A stretch of 5,589 nucleotides of DNA, from assembly GCA_964388085.1 (NCBI GenBank), contig CAYLZW010000366.1, positions 1 through 5,589 on the forward strand, in the 5' to 3' direction. Below the pieces are notes generated by a model. It saw nothing but the letters and a program-made list of their open reading frames with translations. It searched no databases and was not told where the DNA came from. Source of the stretch: CAYLZW01 sp964388085. Lineage in GTDB: Bacteria; Myxococcota; UBA727; CAYLZW01. The position numbers and the translations under genes are program-made. Shown piece after piece: positions 1-4,905 of the stretch. Every line of letters starts with the position of its first letter. Position 1 is the first letter of the stretch.

Positions 1-66
1 CGCGCGACCTACGAGCGCCTCGGCATGAAGCCGTGCCGCTACGGCATGTACGAGCAAGAGCTCTAG
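1..66 (+). CDS. C-terminal end of a GNAT-like N-acetyltransferase (partial)
   Basis: Only the last 21 codons and a TAG stop are inside the window, read in frame from base 1. The peptide ATYERLGMKPCRYGMYEQEL has the usual ending of GNAT acetyltransferases: an 'A..YerlGm' segment, which in the family contributes to the last helix and acetyl-CoA pocket, followed by a short strand ending in 'Y.MYE'. The family transfers an acetyl group from acetyl-CoA to an amine; the substrate cannot be told from this fragment. The gene converges on the small minus-strand gene ending at 117, with a stem-loop between the stops. Seen: the open frame and motif. Inferred: family membership from about 20 residues, so another protein ending the same way is possible. 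Confidence 0.6.
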   Translation, partial: RATYERLGMKPCRYGMYEQEL

Positions 67-74
67 GGCGTGTG

Positions 75-115
75 TCCCCTTTGGGGAGGCGCCCTGGCCG
101 AGCCGCCAGGACGCC
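75..115. terminator. Stem-loops between convergent genes, probable bidirectional terminator
   Basis: Two hairpins lie between the stop at 66 (+) and the stop at 117 (-). The first is small: TCCCC (75-79) pairs with GGGGA (83-87) across a TTT loop. The second is strong: 88-91 pairs with 112-115 and 93-98 with 105-110, giving 10 base pairs with a single C/A mismatch and a six-base loop (99-104). Neither is followed by a clear T tract on either strand, so this is not a canonical intrinsic terminator. The position between converging genes and the GC-rich stem still make a two-way terminator the simplest reading. Confidence 0.5.
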
Positions 116-116
116 G

Positions 117-362
117 TCACTCCTTGGTCTTGAGCTCCGCGTCGTGCTCCTGCAGGAAGCGCAGGATCTCGTCCTTGCGCTCGAGCAGCGTGTTCCACTG
201 CTCCTTGTAGAGCGTGACGGGGAAGCGCCCGAGCCCGTAGACGGACAGCGCTCCCTTCTGGCTGACCTTGAGGCTGAAGGCGCGGCCCTTGCTGCCGGTC
301 TCCTTCAAGCGCTTGTTCTCTTCCCGCAAGCGCTCGAGCTCGGCGCGTTCTTCGTCGTTCAT
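117..362 (-). CDS. Small hypothetical protein with N-terminal coiled coil (81 aa)
   Basis: The start is placed at the ATG at 360-362 because GGGAGGGG at 367-374 sits just upstream at normal Shine-Dalgarno spacing. A longer frame from a TTG at 416 would add an Arg/Gly/Pro-rich leader and has no such site. Residues 1-22 (MNDEERAELERLREENKRLK and on) form a charged heptad-like helix, probably a short coiled coil. Residues 29-54 (SLKVSQKGALSVYGLGRFPV, then TLYKEQ) look like a compact beta-rich core, followed by a helix (W56 to about E77) ending in a charged tail. No signal peptide or membrane segment, so cytoplasmic. The core resembles short conserved uncharacterised bacterial proteins I have a general memory of but cannot name. 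The helix suggests dimerisation; the function is unknown. Confidence 0.82.
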   Translation of the reverse strand: MNDEERAELERLREENKRLKETGSKGRAFSLKVSQKGALSVYGLGRFPVTLYKEQWNTLLERKDEILRFLQEHDAELKTKE

Positions 363-366
363 GGCA

Positions 367-374
367 CCCCTCCC
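367..374 (-). promoter_or_regulatory. Ribosome binding site for the 81-aa gene
   Basis: On the minus strand the sequence reads GGGAGGGG, with its GGAGG core ending six bases before the ATG at 362. It decides the start in favour of the 81-residue protein over the 99-residue frame that opens at 416. Confidence 0.7.
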
Positions 375-391
375 TCTCGGGGGGCGGACGT

Positions 392-421
392 TCCCCGTGA
401 CGCGCCCCCGCGTCAAGGGGA
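392..421. promoter_or_regulatory. 30-bp interrupted inverted repeat in a divergent promoter region
   Basis: TGACGCG (398-404) and CGCGTCA (409-415) are a perfect seven-base inverted repeat separated by CCCC. After a single G/A mismatch (397/416) the pairing resumes for five bases, TCCCC (392-396) with GGGGA (417-421), so 12 of 13 positions pair. It lies between the starts of the minus-strand gene at 362 and the plus-strand TPR gene at 493. Its right arm contains TTGACG read on the minus strand (416-411), a good match to a sigma-70 -35 box, although no convincing -10 follows at 16-18 bases. It could be an operator for a dimeric repressor or an RNA hairpin in the leader of the 81-aa gene. The pairing is seen; the function is inferred. 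Confidence 0.5.
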
Positions 422-492
422 CCCCCTGATCCGGCCGATCCTTCGATCCCGCCGGCGCTGGCTGCTACCGTCAGAGATCGCGAGTCTTGCGT

Positions 493-1050
493 ATGGCCGA
501 GGAAGAGATCTCCGAAGGCGCCGCCCCCGGCGCCACCGACGAGGGCGAGGGCGCCCGCCTGCTCGAGGTGGACGACCTCGCAGCAGCGCGCGCCTCCGCG
601 CCCGAGGTGGTGGACCCGGTGGCGTGCTACGAGCGCGCGCAGCATCGCCTCGAGGCCGGCGACACCCTCGAGGCGCTGGCGCTGCTCGAGCGCGCCCACA
701 AGGCCGCCCCCGAGGACGCGAACATCTGCTCCTGGCTCGGCGTGCTGCTCGCGCAGGAGCGCGGCCAGACCAAGCGCGGGCTCGAGCTGTGCGCCACGGC
801 GCTCGAGCGGGACAGCTCCTGCCCGACGCACTTCTACCACTGCGCCAAGGTGCACCTGCGCGGCGGCGACAAGATGACGGCCATCGACGTGCTGCGCGAC
901 GGCATGCGCGCGCATCCCGAGGACGAACAGCTGCGCGGCGCGCTCGTCTCCCTCGGCATCCGCAAGCCGCCGCCGTTCAAGGGCCTCGCGCGCGCGCACC
1001 CGCTGAACAAGTACACGGGCATCCTGCTGACGCGGCTCGGCCTCCGCTAG
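493..1050 (+). CDS. TPR-repeat protein (185 aa)
   Basis: Starts at the ATG at 493; an in-frame TTG at 487 is possible, and neither has a strong ribosome binding site. After an acidic Ala/Glu-rich leader (about residues 1-40) there are three tetratricopeptide-like units at about 43-75, 77-110 and 111-144. They show the expected small/aromatic alternation, for example ACYERAQ..LEAGD..EAL.LLERA..AAPED and FYHCAKVHLRGGDKMTAIDVLRDG. TPRs are helix-turn-helix scaffolds that bind other proteins. The tail (residues 156-185) starts IRKPPPFKGLARAHPLNKYT and resembles the basic Pro-rich ends of many small TPR proteins in myxobacteria (from memory). No signal peptide or membrane segment, so cytoplasmic. 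It has four cysteines between residues 79 and 117. The partner is unknown. It diverges from the 81-aa gene and converges on the membrane-protein gene. Confidence 0.85.
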   Translation: MAEEEISEGAAPGATDEGEGARLLEVDDLAAARASAPEVVDPVACYERAQHRLEAGDTLEALALLERAHKAAPEDANICSWLGVLLAQERGQTKRGLELCATALERDSSCPTHFYHCAKVHLRGGDKMTAIDVLRDGMRAHPEDEQLRGALVSLGIRKPPPFKGLARAHPLNKYTGILLTRLGLR

Positions 1051-1055
1051 GGCGA

Positions 1056-1068
1056 GTCCCCAAGGGAC
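1056..1068 (+). terminator. Short hairpin just after the TPR gene
   Basis: GTCCC (1056-1060) and GGGAC (1064-1068) pair around a CAA loop, starting five bases after the TAG stop. There is no T tract, so the terminator call is tentative. The layout, stop plus GGCG then a hairpin with a TCCC/GGGA stem, is very like that after the acetyltransferase stop at 66. Confidence 0.3.
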
Positions 1069-1080
1069 GAGCCCTCCCCT

Positions 1081-1108
1081 GCCCTATGCCCAATGCCCTA
1101 TGCCCTAT
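1081..1108. repeat. Heptanucleotide tandem repeat, four copies of GCCCTAT/GCCCAAT
   Basis: Four consecutive seven-base units occupy 1081-1087, 1088-1094, 1095-1101 and 1102-1108. Three are GCCCTAT and the second is GCCCAAT; the run ends with a further G. It sits in the 95-bp gap between two convergent genes, so it disrupts neither. Its T/A content stands out from the very GC-rich surroundings. It resembles the short tandemly repeated repetitive (STRR) heptamers described from filamentous cyanobacteria, which are also intergenic. No function can be read from it. Confidence 0.8.
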
Positions 1109-1145
1109 GTCGCGCAAACACACGCCCACGGCAGCGAGCGGCCCC

Positions 1146-2084
1146 TCAATAATGCATCTGGTCCACGCGTCGCCCACGGAGCGCGACGTCATCGGCGTCG
1201 GCGCCCTCGTCGTCGTCATCCAACAGGAAGGCGCCCGCGCGCTCGAAGAGCCGCGCGTCGAACAGCGAGGCGCCCGCGACCGACAGCGGGCCGCCCAGGA
1301 TGCCGAGCGCGAGCCCGATGACCGTGAGGACGCTGCCGCCGGGGATCGGGAAGCACAGGCAAGCGAGCGGCGACAGCACGGCGCACAAGACCCCCGGCGC
1401 GCCCCCGAGCAGCGCCCGCCAGGCACAGCCCTGTGGCGACGCCGCGAGGAAGGCCGCCAGCGTGGCGCCGAGGGCGCTGCAAGGCGCCATCATGGCGAGG
1501 CCAAGTCCGGCGCAGGTGAACACGGTGAGGATCGACGCGCAGCCCGGCTCGTCCACCGGGACCACGCTCGGGTTGTCGACGACGAAGAACGCCGCCGGGA
1601 TGGCGAGCCCGAGGGGCAGCACCGGCCCGAGCAGCCCGCCGACGAGGCAGCCGGCACCGCTCCAGAGCGGCACCGCCGGATCCCACGGCGGCAGCTCGTC
1701 GTCGACGCCGGCGGGCTCCTCGTCGGGCCCGGCCTCGCCCGAAGGCGCCGGCAGCGGATCGCCCTGCGCCGGCGGCGCCTCCTTGAGCAGCATGCCGCCG
1801 AGAGGCCCCTCGTCGGGCGCGGGGTCGTCGGGCGCGGCGGCGTCGAGCGCAGCGTCGTCGAGCGCGGCGTCGTCGAGCGCGGCGTCGTCGAGCGCAGCGT
1901 CGTCGAGCGCAGCGTCGTCGGGCGCAGCGTCGTCAGGCGGAGCGTCGTCGGGAGGCACCGGGTCCGGCGCGACGTCGTCGGTGAGCACGGGCGGCAAGGG
2001 TAGCGGAGGCGGCAGCGGCTCTTGTGCGAACGCTGGCGCACAGCACGCGACGACCATCAATCCGGCGAGGACAGCGCGCTGCAC
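1146..2084 (-). CDS. Secreted/membrane hypothetical protein with pentapeptide repeats and Cys-rich membrane domain (312 aa)
   Basis: I chose the GTG at 2082-2084 because it gives a textbook signal peptide: MQR, a hydrophobic stretch AVLAGLMVVACCAP, and an AFA cleavage site before Q21. No strong ribosome binding site precedes it. Residues 22-95 are a Pro/Asp/Ala-rich linker holding tandem DDAAL/DDAAP pentapeptides (about 46-90), encoded by a 15-bp minisatellite. Residues 96-140 are a further acidic Pro-rich stretch. From 141 on lie about four hydrophobic segments (roughly 143-169, 182-215, 224-246 and 250-275) with eight cysteines (146, 182, 191, 202, 220, 234, 242, 244). The tail has an Asp run at 289-292. 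Expected topology is an extracytoplasmic acidic stalk anchored by a helical-hairpin membrane domain. It starts 26 bp after the lipoprotein gene and is probably cotranscribed with it. I do not recognise the family. Confidence 0.72.
   Translation of the reverse strand: MQRAVLAGLMVVACCAPAFAQEPLPPPLPLPPVLTDDVAPDPVPPDDAPPDDAAPDDAALDDAALDDAALDDAALDDAALDAAAPDDPAPDEGPLGGMLLKEAPPAQGDPLPAPSGEAGPDEEPAGVDDELPPWDPAVPLWSGAGCLVGGLLGPVLPLGLAIPAAFFVVDNPSVVPVDEPGCASILTVFTCAGLGLAMMAPCSALGATLAAFLAASPQGCAWRALLGGAPGVLCAVLSPLACLCFPIPGGSVLTVIGLALGILGGPLSVAGASLFDARLFERAGAFLLDDDDEGADADDVALRGRRVDQMHY
1809..1953 (-). repeat. 15-bp minisatellite encoding DDAAL/DDAAP pentapeptides
   Basis: Units begin every 15 bases at 1824, 1839, 1854, 1869, 1884, 1899, 1914 and 1929, with degenerate edges at 1809 and 1944. 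The plus-strand core is GTCGTCGAGCGCGGC or GTCGTCGAGCGCAGC; on the coding strand each unit gives Ala-Ala-Leu-Asp-Asp, with Leu replaced by Pro in the outer copies. The four inner copies (1854-1913) differ only at one silent position (GCC or GCT for the first Ala). The frame is kept throughout. Near-identity in the middle and decay at the edges fits recent expansion by slippage or unequal recombination. Confidence 0.88.
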
Positions 2085-2110
2085 GACGACGAGCGTAGCA
2101 GATCTCGTGA

Positions 2111-3004
2111 CTACAGGCCGCAGCGCTTCTTGTGGCTCTCGAGCGCCGCCTCGATGCCGTCGATGGGAAACACGCGCTTCGGCTTGCCCTTCGCCGGCAG
2201 CGTGATGACGAGCTCGTCCTTGCCGAGCAGCGCCTTCAGGTCCTTCTTCGCGTTCTTCAGGAACACGGCCTTCCGGCTCTTCGACAACTTCGTCTGCCAG
2301 CGCGCCCGCTCGCCGTCGACGCTGACCGTGAGCGGCCCCTTCTTGAGCCGCGTCGTCGTCGCGATGTAGGCGTCGAGCTTGTTCGCGCCGCACTTGACGG
2401 TGAGCTGATCGCGCGCCTCGCCGGCGGCGCCTTCGCTGTCGAGCCGCAGGTACACGGCCCTCTTCTTCCCCTTGCCCTTCTCCTCGATGGTCCACAGCCG
2501 CTCGGGTCCGAGCTCGGCGGGGCCCGGGTCCGCACAGCCGAAGTCGCGCGTGTGCTCCGCGATCCGTTGCGCGCGCTCCTCGGCCTTCTTCGGTAGCTGC
2601 TGCGCGAGCGCCGCGCACACCTCGGCCTGCAGCGCTGCTTGCTCTTTGCCGTCGACGGTGATGGCGAGCTGCTTTGCCGCCTTCTCGAGGGCGCTCTCCT
2701 TGCGCTCGGCCTGCTTGCGCTTCTGCTTCTGCGCGTCGCACTGCTCCTGAAGGCTCTGCGCCACGGCGGTCTGCTTCTCGATGTCGGCCATGCCGAAGAT
2801 GTCGAGGTCGAGCGCCGTCACCGGCACCTTGACCGGCGCGCCGCCCGTGCAGGCCGCCACGACGTGCGTGTCGCCGATGGTCACCGTGTCCGCCGTGCCC
2901 TTGAGCGCCGCGGCGATGCGTACGTCGACGTCGCTCTCACAAGCGGGCAGGGACAGCAGCAGGGCGAGGCTCGCGGTGAGCCCCGTCATGGATCGGCACG
3001 GCAT
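2111..3004 (-). CDS. Hypothetical lipoprotein with coiled-coil segment (297 aa)
   Basis: The start at the ATG 3002-3004 is supported by GGGAGG at 3009-3014, four bases upstream. It gives a lipoprotein signal: MPCRSMTG, hydrophobic LTASLALLLS, lipobox LPAC with Cys22 as the lipidated residue, then E23 (not the Asp+2 inner-membrane retention signal of enterobacteria). Longer versions starting up to 3076 have no such leader. Mature parts: an N-terminal globular region (24-72); a charged helical, probably coiled-coil, segment (about 73-155, with AQKQKRKQAERKESALEKAA); and a C-terminal beta-rich region (about 168-297) ending in FPIDGIEAALESHKKRCGL. Six cysteines besides Cys22 (52, 89, 130, 157, 205, 295) could form disulfides. 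The ending 'F.i.G...AL......C' is a pattern of several small periplasmic domains, but I cannot name a family. Predicted envelope-anchored; function unknown. Probably first gene of an operon with the membrane protein downstream. Confidence 0.83.
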   Translation of the reverse strand: MPCRSMTGLTASLALLLSLPACESDVDVRIAAALKGTADTVTIGDTHVVAACTGGAPVKVPVTALDLDIFGMADIEKQTAVAQSLQEQCDAQKQKRKQAERKESALEKAAKQLAITVDGKEQAALQAEVCAALAQQLPKKAEERAQRIAEHTRDFGCADPGPAELGPERLWTIEEKGKGKKRAVYLRLDSEGAAGEARDQLTVKCGANKLDAYIATTTRLKKGPLTVSVDGERARWQTKLSKSRKAVFLKNAKKDLKALLGKDELVITLPAKGKPKRVFPIDGIEAALESHKKRCGL

Positions 3005-3008
3005 CGAG

Positions 3009-3014
3009 CCTCCC
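3009..3014 (-). promoter_or_regulatory. Ribosome binding site for the lipoprotein gene
   Basis: GGGAGG on the minus strand lies four bases before the ATG at 3004. It favours this start over the in-frame ATG at 2989, which has no such site upstream, and over a start near 3076. Confidence 0.65.
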
Positions 3015-3070
3015 GCGCGCGCCGGGTGCGGCGGCGTTCCGCTACCGGATTCGCCCAGCGGCCGCGTGCG

Positions 3071-3076
3071 CGTCAA
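3071..3076 (-). promoter_or_regulatory. Candidate -35 box (TTGACG) upstream of the lipoprotein operon
   Basis: TTGACG read on the minus strand lies about 70 bases upstream of the lipoprotein start, in the 162-bp gap after the protease gene. It matches the sigma-70 -35 consensus at five of six positions. No good -10 is found at 16-18 bases (the sequence there is around GCGAATCC), so this is a weak candidate. The rest of the gap shows no gene. Confidence 0.25.
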
Positions 3077-3126
3077 GTGTCCCGCGACCCTTGTCCTTTA
3101 GAGAGCCTCGGTCGCTGCGCTTTCAG

Positions 3127-3166
3127 AGCACGAACAGCGCGCCCTTCGCGCGAGCGAATCGGTGCT
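3127..3166 (-). terminator. Nested hairpin directly after the Deg protease stop
   Basis: Immediately downstream of the TAA of the protease gene, AGCAC (3127-3131) and GTGCT (3162-3166) can pair. Inside them GCGCG (3137-3141) pairs with CGCGC (3147-3151) around a five-base loop. The unpaired parts between the stems are long and no T tract follows on the minus strand. A terminator separating the protease gene from the lipoprotein operon is plausible but weakly supported. Confidence 0.3.
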
Positions 3167-4645
3167 TTAGCGGGGCCCGTCCGGCGAAGGCCCCGCGGAG
3201 GAGGTGCCGTTTCCGAGCGGTCGCTCCTCCTCGACCATCGTGCGTGGCGCCTCGCGCGGGGCGCCGCCCGGCCTGAGGTCGTCGGAGCGGTCGGCGGGGA
3301 TGCGGTAGCGCTCGAGGATGCGCGCGCTGGCGCGGCGGACGTCCTCGGCGTCGAACACGAGCACGCTGCCCCGGCTGGTGCCGATCTCGACGAGGCCGCG
3401 CGCGGCGTCGAGCCAGGCGGCCATCTGCGCCAGGTCACGCGGGCGCCGGCCGGCGACGTGCTCGACGAGCTCGTAGTCGGCGAAGCCGTAGCCGATGTTG
3501 ATGTCGTCGGCGAGCACGCGCGTGACCAGGATGGCCTGCCGGCGCTCCTCCGTCGGCGCGCCTTGGTAGTAGAGGTTCAAGAGCTCCTTCGGCGCCTCCG
3601 TGCTCCACTCGTCCCAGGTCTCGAGGAAGTCGCGCGTGAGCGTTTGCAAAACGAGGCCGCCCCAGATGAGGTAGCTCGGCCTGACGTCGTACTGGCTGTG
3701 CGGCACGAGGCGCAGGAGCGGCATCAGCTCGAGCTCGAGCGCGACGCGCTGGCCCTCGCGCAGCACCGTGACGCCGACGCGGTCGCCCACCGCGCGCTCG
3801 CCGAGGATGACCGGGAACATCGTGCGGTACTTCCCGCGGTAGCGCACGGTGCCGTTGTTCGCGATGCGGTGCCCGTCGATGCTGAGCAGCGCGTCGCGCG
3901 GGAGCAGCACACCGGAGGCCGAGTTGCCGTAGTCGACGCGGGTGACCAGCACGCCGCTCTGGCCGCGCGCGAGCCCGAGAGCCTCGCGCAGCGTCGGGTT
4001 CTCGAGGTTCTGCGTGTCGATGCCGAGCGAAGGGAACGACACCAGCGCCTCCCGCTCGGCCGCGGCGAGGAAGCGCTTGATGATGGGCGCCGGCACCATC
4101 TCGCCGATGCTCTCGGCGCCGGAGAGCTTCTGAAAGGCGATACCGATGACGTCGCCGTCCTTGAAGACCGGGCCGCCGGAATTGCCCTCGTTGATGGCCG
4201 CGTCGACGGTGGCCGCGAGCAGGCCGCGCTGCGAGTGCTGGTAGCGCTGCACCTCCACGCGCGAGACCACGCCCTCGGTGATGGAGATCTCGTCGCCGCC
4301 GACGGGGAAGCCCACCACCGAGACCTTGTCGCGCAGATCCGGCAGCGCGCCGATGACGGTGCGGCGCACGCCACGCGAGAGGCTGCCGCCCTCGACCTCG
4401 AGCAGCGCGAGATCACAGTCGTGGCTGATGGCGCGCACGCGCGCGATGACCTTGTCCGGATCCTCGAGCCGCTGCACCTGCAGGAAGGTGGCGTTGGCGA
4501 CGACGTGCGCGCCGGTCAGGATGCGGCGCTTGCCGATGATGACGCCGGAGCCGGTGCACGAGGTGGGCGGCTGTGACTGCCACGGGCTGTCGTAGTCCGG
4601 GAACTGCGCGTGCGCGAAGATGCGAACGACCGGCGGGCTCTCCAC
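3167..4645 (-). CDS. HtrA/Deg-family serine protease, plant Deg9-like, two PDZ domains, no signal peptide (492 aa)
   Basis: An ATP-independent serine protease of the HtrA/Deg (S1C) type. The protease domain (about 5-195) has the full triad: His47 in LTGAHVV, Asp78 in CDLALL, Ser156 in NEGNSGGPVF. A first PDZ domain follows (about 215-310; GVLVTRV, LLSIDG). A C-terminal region (about 315-458; PSYLIWGGLVLQTLTRDFLE, VLADDINIGYG, RYRIPADRSDDLR) matches the second PDZ of plant Deg9-like proteases (PDZ_3 type), including the closing IP...SDDL motif. The last 34 residues are a disordered polar tail. Start choice: AGGAGG at 4652-4657 abuts a GTG at 4651 but is six bases from the GTG at 4645, so I use the latter. 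An in-frame TGA at 4669-4667 excludes a longer N terminus. With no hydrophobic leader, the protein should be cytoplasmic, unlike DegP, DegQ and DegS. It diverges from glnS. Confidence 0.93.
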   Translation of the reverse strand: MESPPVVRIFAHAQFPDYDSPWQSQPPTSCTGSGVIIGKRRILTGAHVVANATFLQVQRLEDPDKVIARVRAISHDCDLALLEVEGGSLSRGVRRTVIGALPDLRDKVSVVGFPVGGDEISITEGVVSRVEVQRYQHSQRGLLAATVDAAINEGNSGGPVFKDGDVIGIAFQKLSGAESIGEMVPAPIIKRFLAAAEREALVSFPSLGIDTQNLENPTLREALGLARGQSGVLVTRVDYGNSASGVLLPRDALLSIDGHRIANNGTVRYRGKYRTMFPVILGERAVGDRVGVTVLREGQRVALELELMPLLRLVPHSQYDVRPSYLIWGGLVLQTLTRDFLETWDEWSTEAPKELLNLYYQGAPTEERRQAILVTRVLADDINIGYGFADYELVEHVAGRRPRDLAQMAAWLDAARGLVEIGTSRGSVLVFDAEDVRRASARILERYRIPADRSDDLRPGGAPREAPRTMVEEERPLGNGTSSAGPSPDGPR

Positions 4646-4651
4646 GCACAC

Positions 4652-4657
4652 CCTCCT
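4652..4657 (-). promoter_or_regulatory. Ribosome binding site that decides the Deg protease start
   Basis: A perfect AGGAGG is followed on the minus strand by GTG TGC GTG GAG. The first GTG (4651) touches it with no spacer, whereas the second GTG (4645) has a six-base spacer, which is near optimal. The protein therefore most likely begins MESPPVVRIF. Confidence 0.75.
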
Positions 4658-4684
4658 CTCTCCCGGTCACGCTCCGCTCCTGCC

Positions 4685-4714
4685 GGTATAGGGAGCCGTC
4701 GCCACCCTGACCAA
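4685..4714 (-). promoter_or_regulatory. Candidate sigma-70-like promoter for the Deg protease gene
   Basis: On the minus strand TTGGTC (4714-4709) and TATACC (4690-4685) are separated by 18 bases. The -10 keeps the TATA core and is one of the few AT-rich spots in the 260-bp divergent region; the -35 matches only its TTG. Transcription from here would give a leader of roughly 30 bases containing the AGGAGG site. Confidence 0.35.
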
Positions 4715-4770
4715 AGCACTCCTGTGCAGGGCCGCGGCGGGGCAGCACGCGAACGGGCCGCGCGAGAGGG

Positions 4771-4798
4771 CTGCGCGTGAAAGGACGGCCGTGAAAGG
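4771..4798. repeat. Two 14-bp imperfect direct repeats ending CGTGAAAGG in the glnS upstream region
   Basis: CGTGAAAGG occurs at 4776-4784 and again at 4790-4798, 14 bases apart. AGGGCTGCGCG occurs at 4767-4777 and 4796-4806, 29 bases apart, so the two motifs interlock. They lie 108-140 bases before the glnS start. They could be tandem sites for a regulator or simply a small duplication; the sequence does not tell which. Confidence 0.4.
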
Positions 4799-4866
4799 GC
4801 TGCGCGCTTGCCGCGAGGCGCGTCCGGCTTGCGGGGGGCGCAAAGGGACATCAAGATGCCGGCGCA

Positions 4867-4881
4867 CGAGCCGATGGCTCG
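4867..4881 (+). promoter_or_regulatory. Leader hairpin just before the glnS ribosome binding site
   Basis: CGAGCC (4867-4872) and GGCTCG (4876-4881) form a perfect six-base stem around a GAT loop. It ends three bases before the purine run GAGAGAAGGG (4885-4894), the likely ribosome binding site of glnS, which ends 11 bases before the ATG. GCACGAG also flanks it as a direct repeat (4864-4870 and 4881-4887). The position would allow an effect on translation or mRNA stability, but this is inference. Confidence 0.35.
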
Positions 4882-4905
4882 CACGAGAGAAGGGCGCGTT
4901 CTGTC

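Noticed and set aside
1081..1108. Possible CRISPR or iteron array from the heptamer repeats
   Set aside because: The units are seven bases and directly abutting, with no spacers, no cas genes and no replication gene nearby.
33..2003. A 656-codon open frame on the plus strand
   Set aside because: It runs through the TPR gene in another frame and antisense to two other genes. Its product is an Arg/Ala-rich low-complexity string with no motif, as expected where GC-rich DNA rarely contains stop codons.
2085..2741. Upstream extension of the 312-aa membrane protein's frame to 2741
   Set aside because: The extension overlaps the lipoprotein gene in another frame and reads as Arg/Ala-rich nonsense. 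The signal peptide only begins properly at the GTG at 2084.
2639..4576. A 645-codon open frame on the plus strand opposite the lipoprotein and Deg protease genes
   Set aside because: The minus strand carries recognisable protease motifs and a lipobox over the same bases. The plus-strand product is a monotonous Ala/Arg/Val/Asp mixture with no domain.
4700..4905. T-box type tRNA-sensing leader upstream of glnS
   Set aside because: No recognisable T-box bulge consensus, specifier stem or adjacent terminator is visible; the hairpins are short and scattered.
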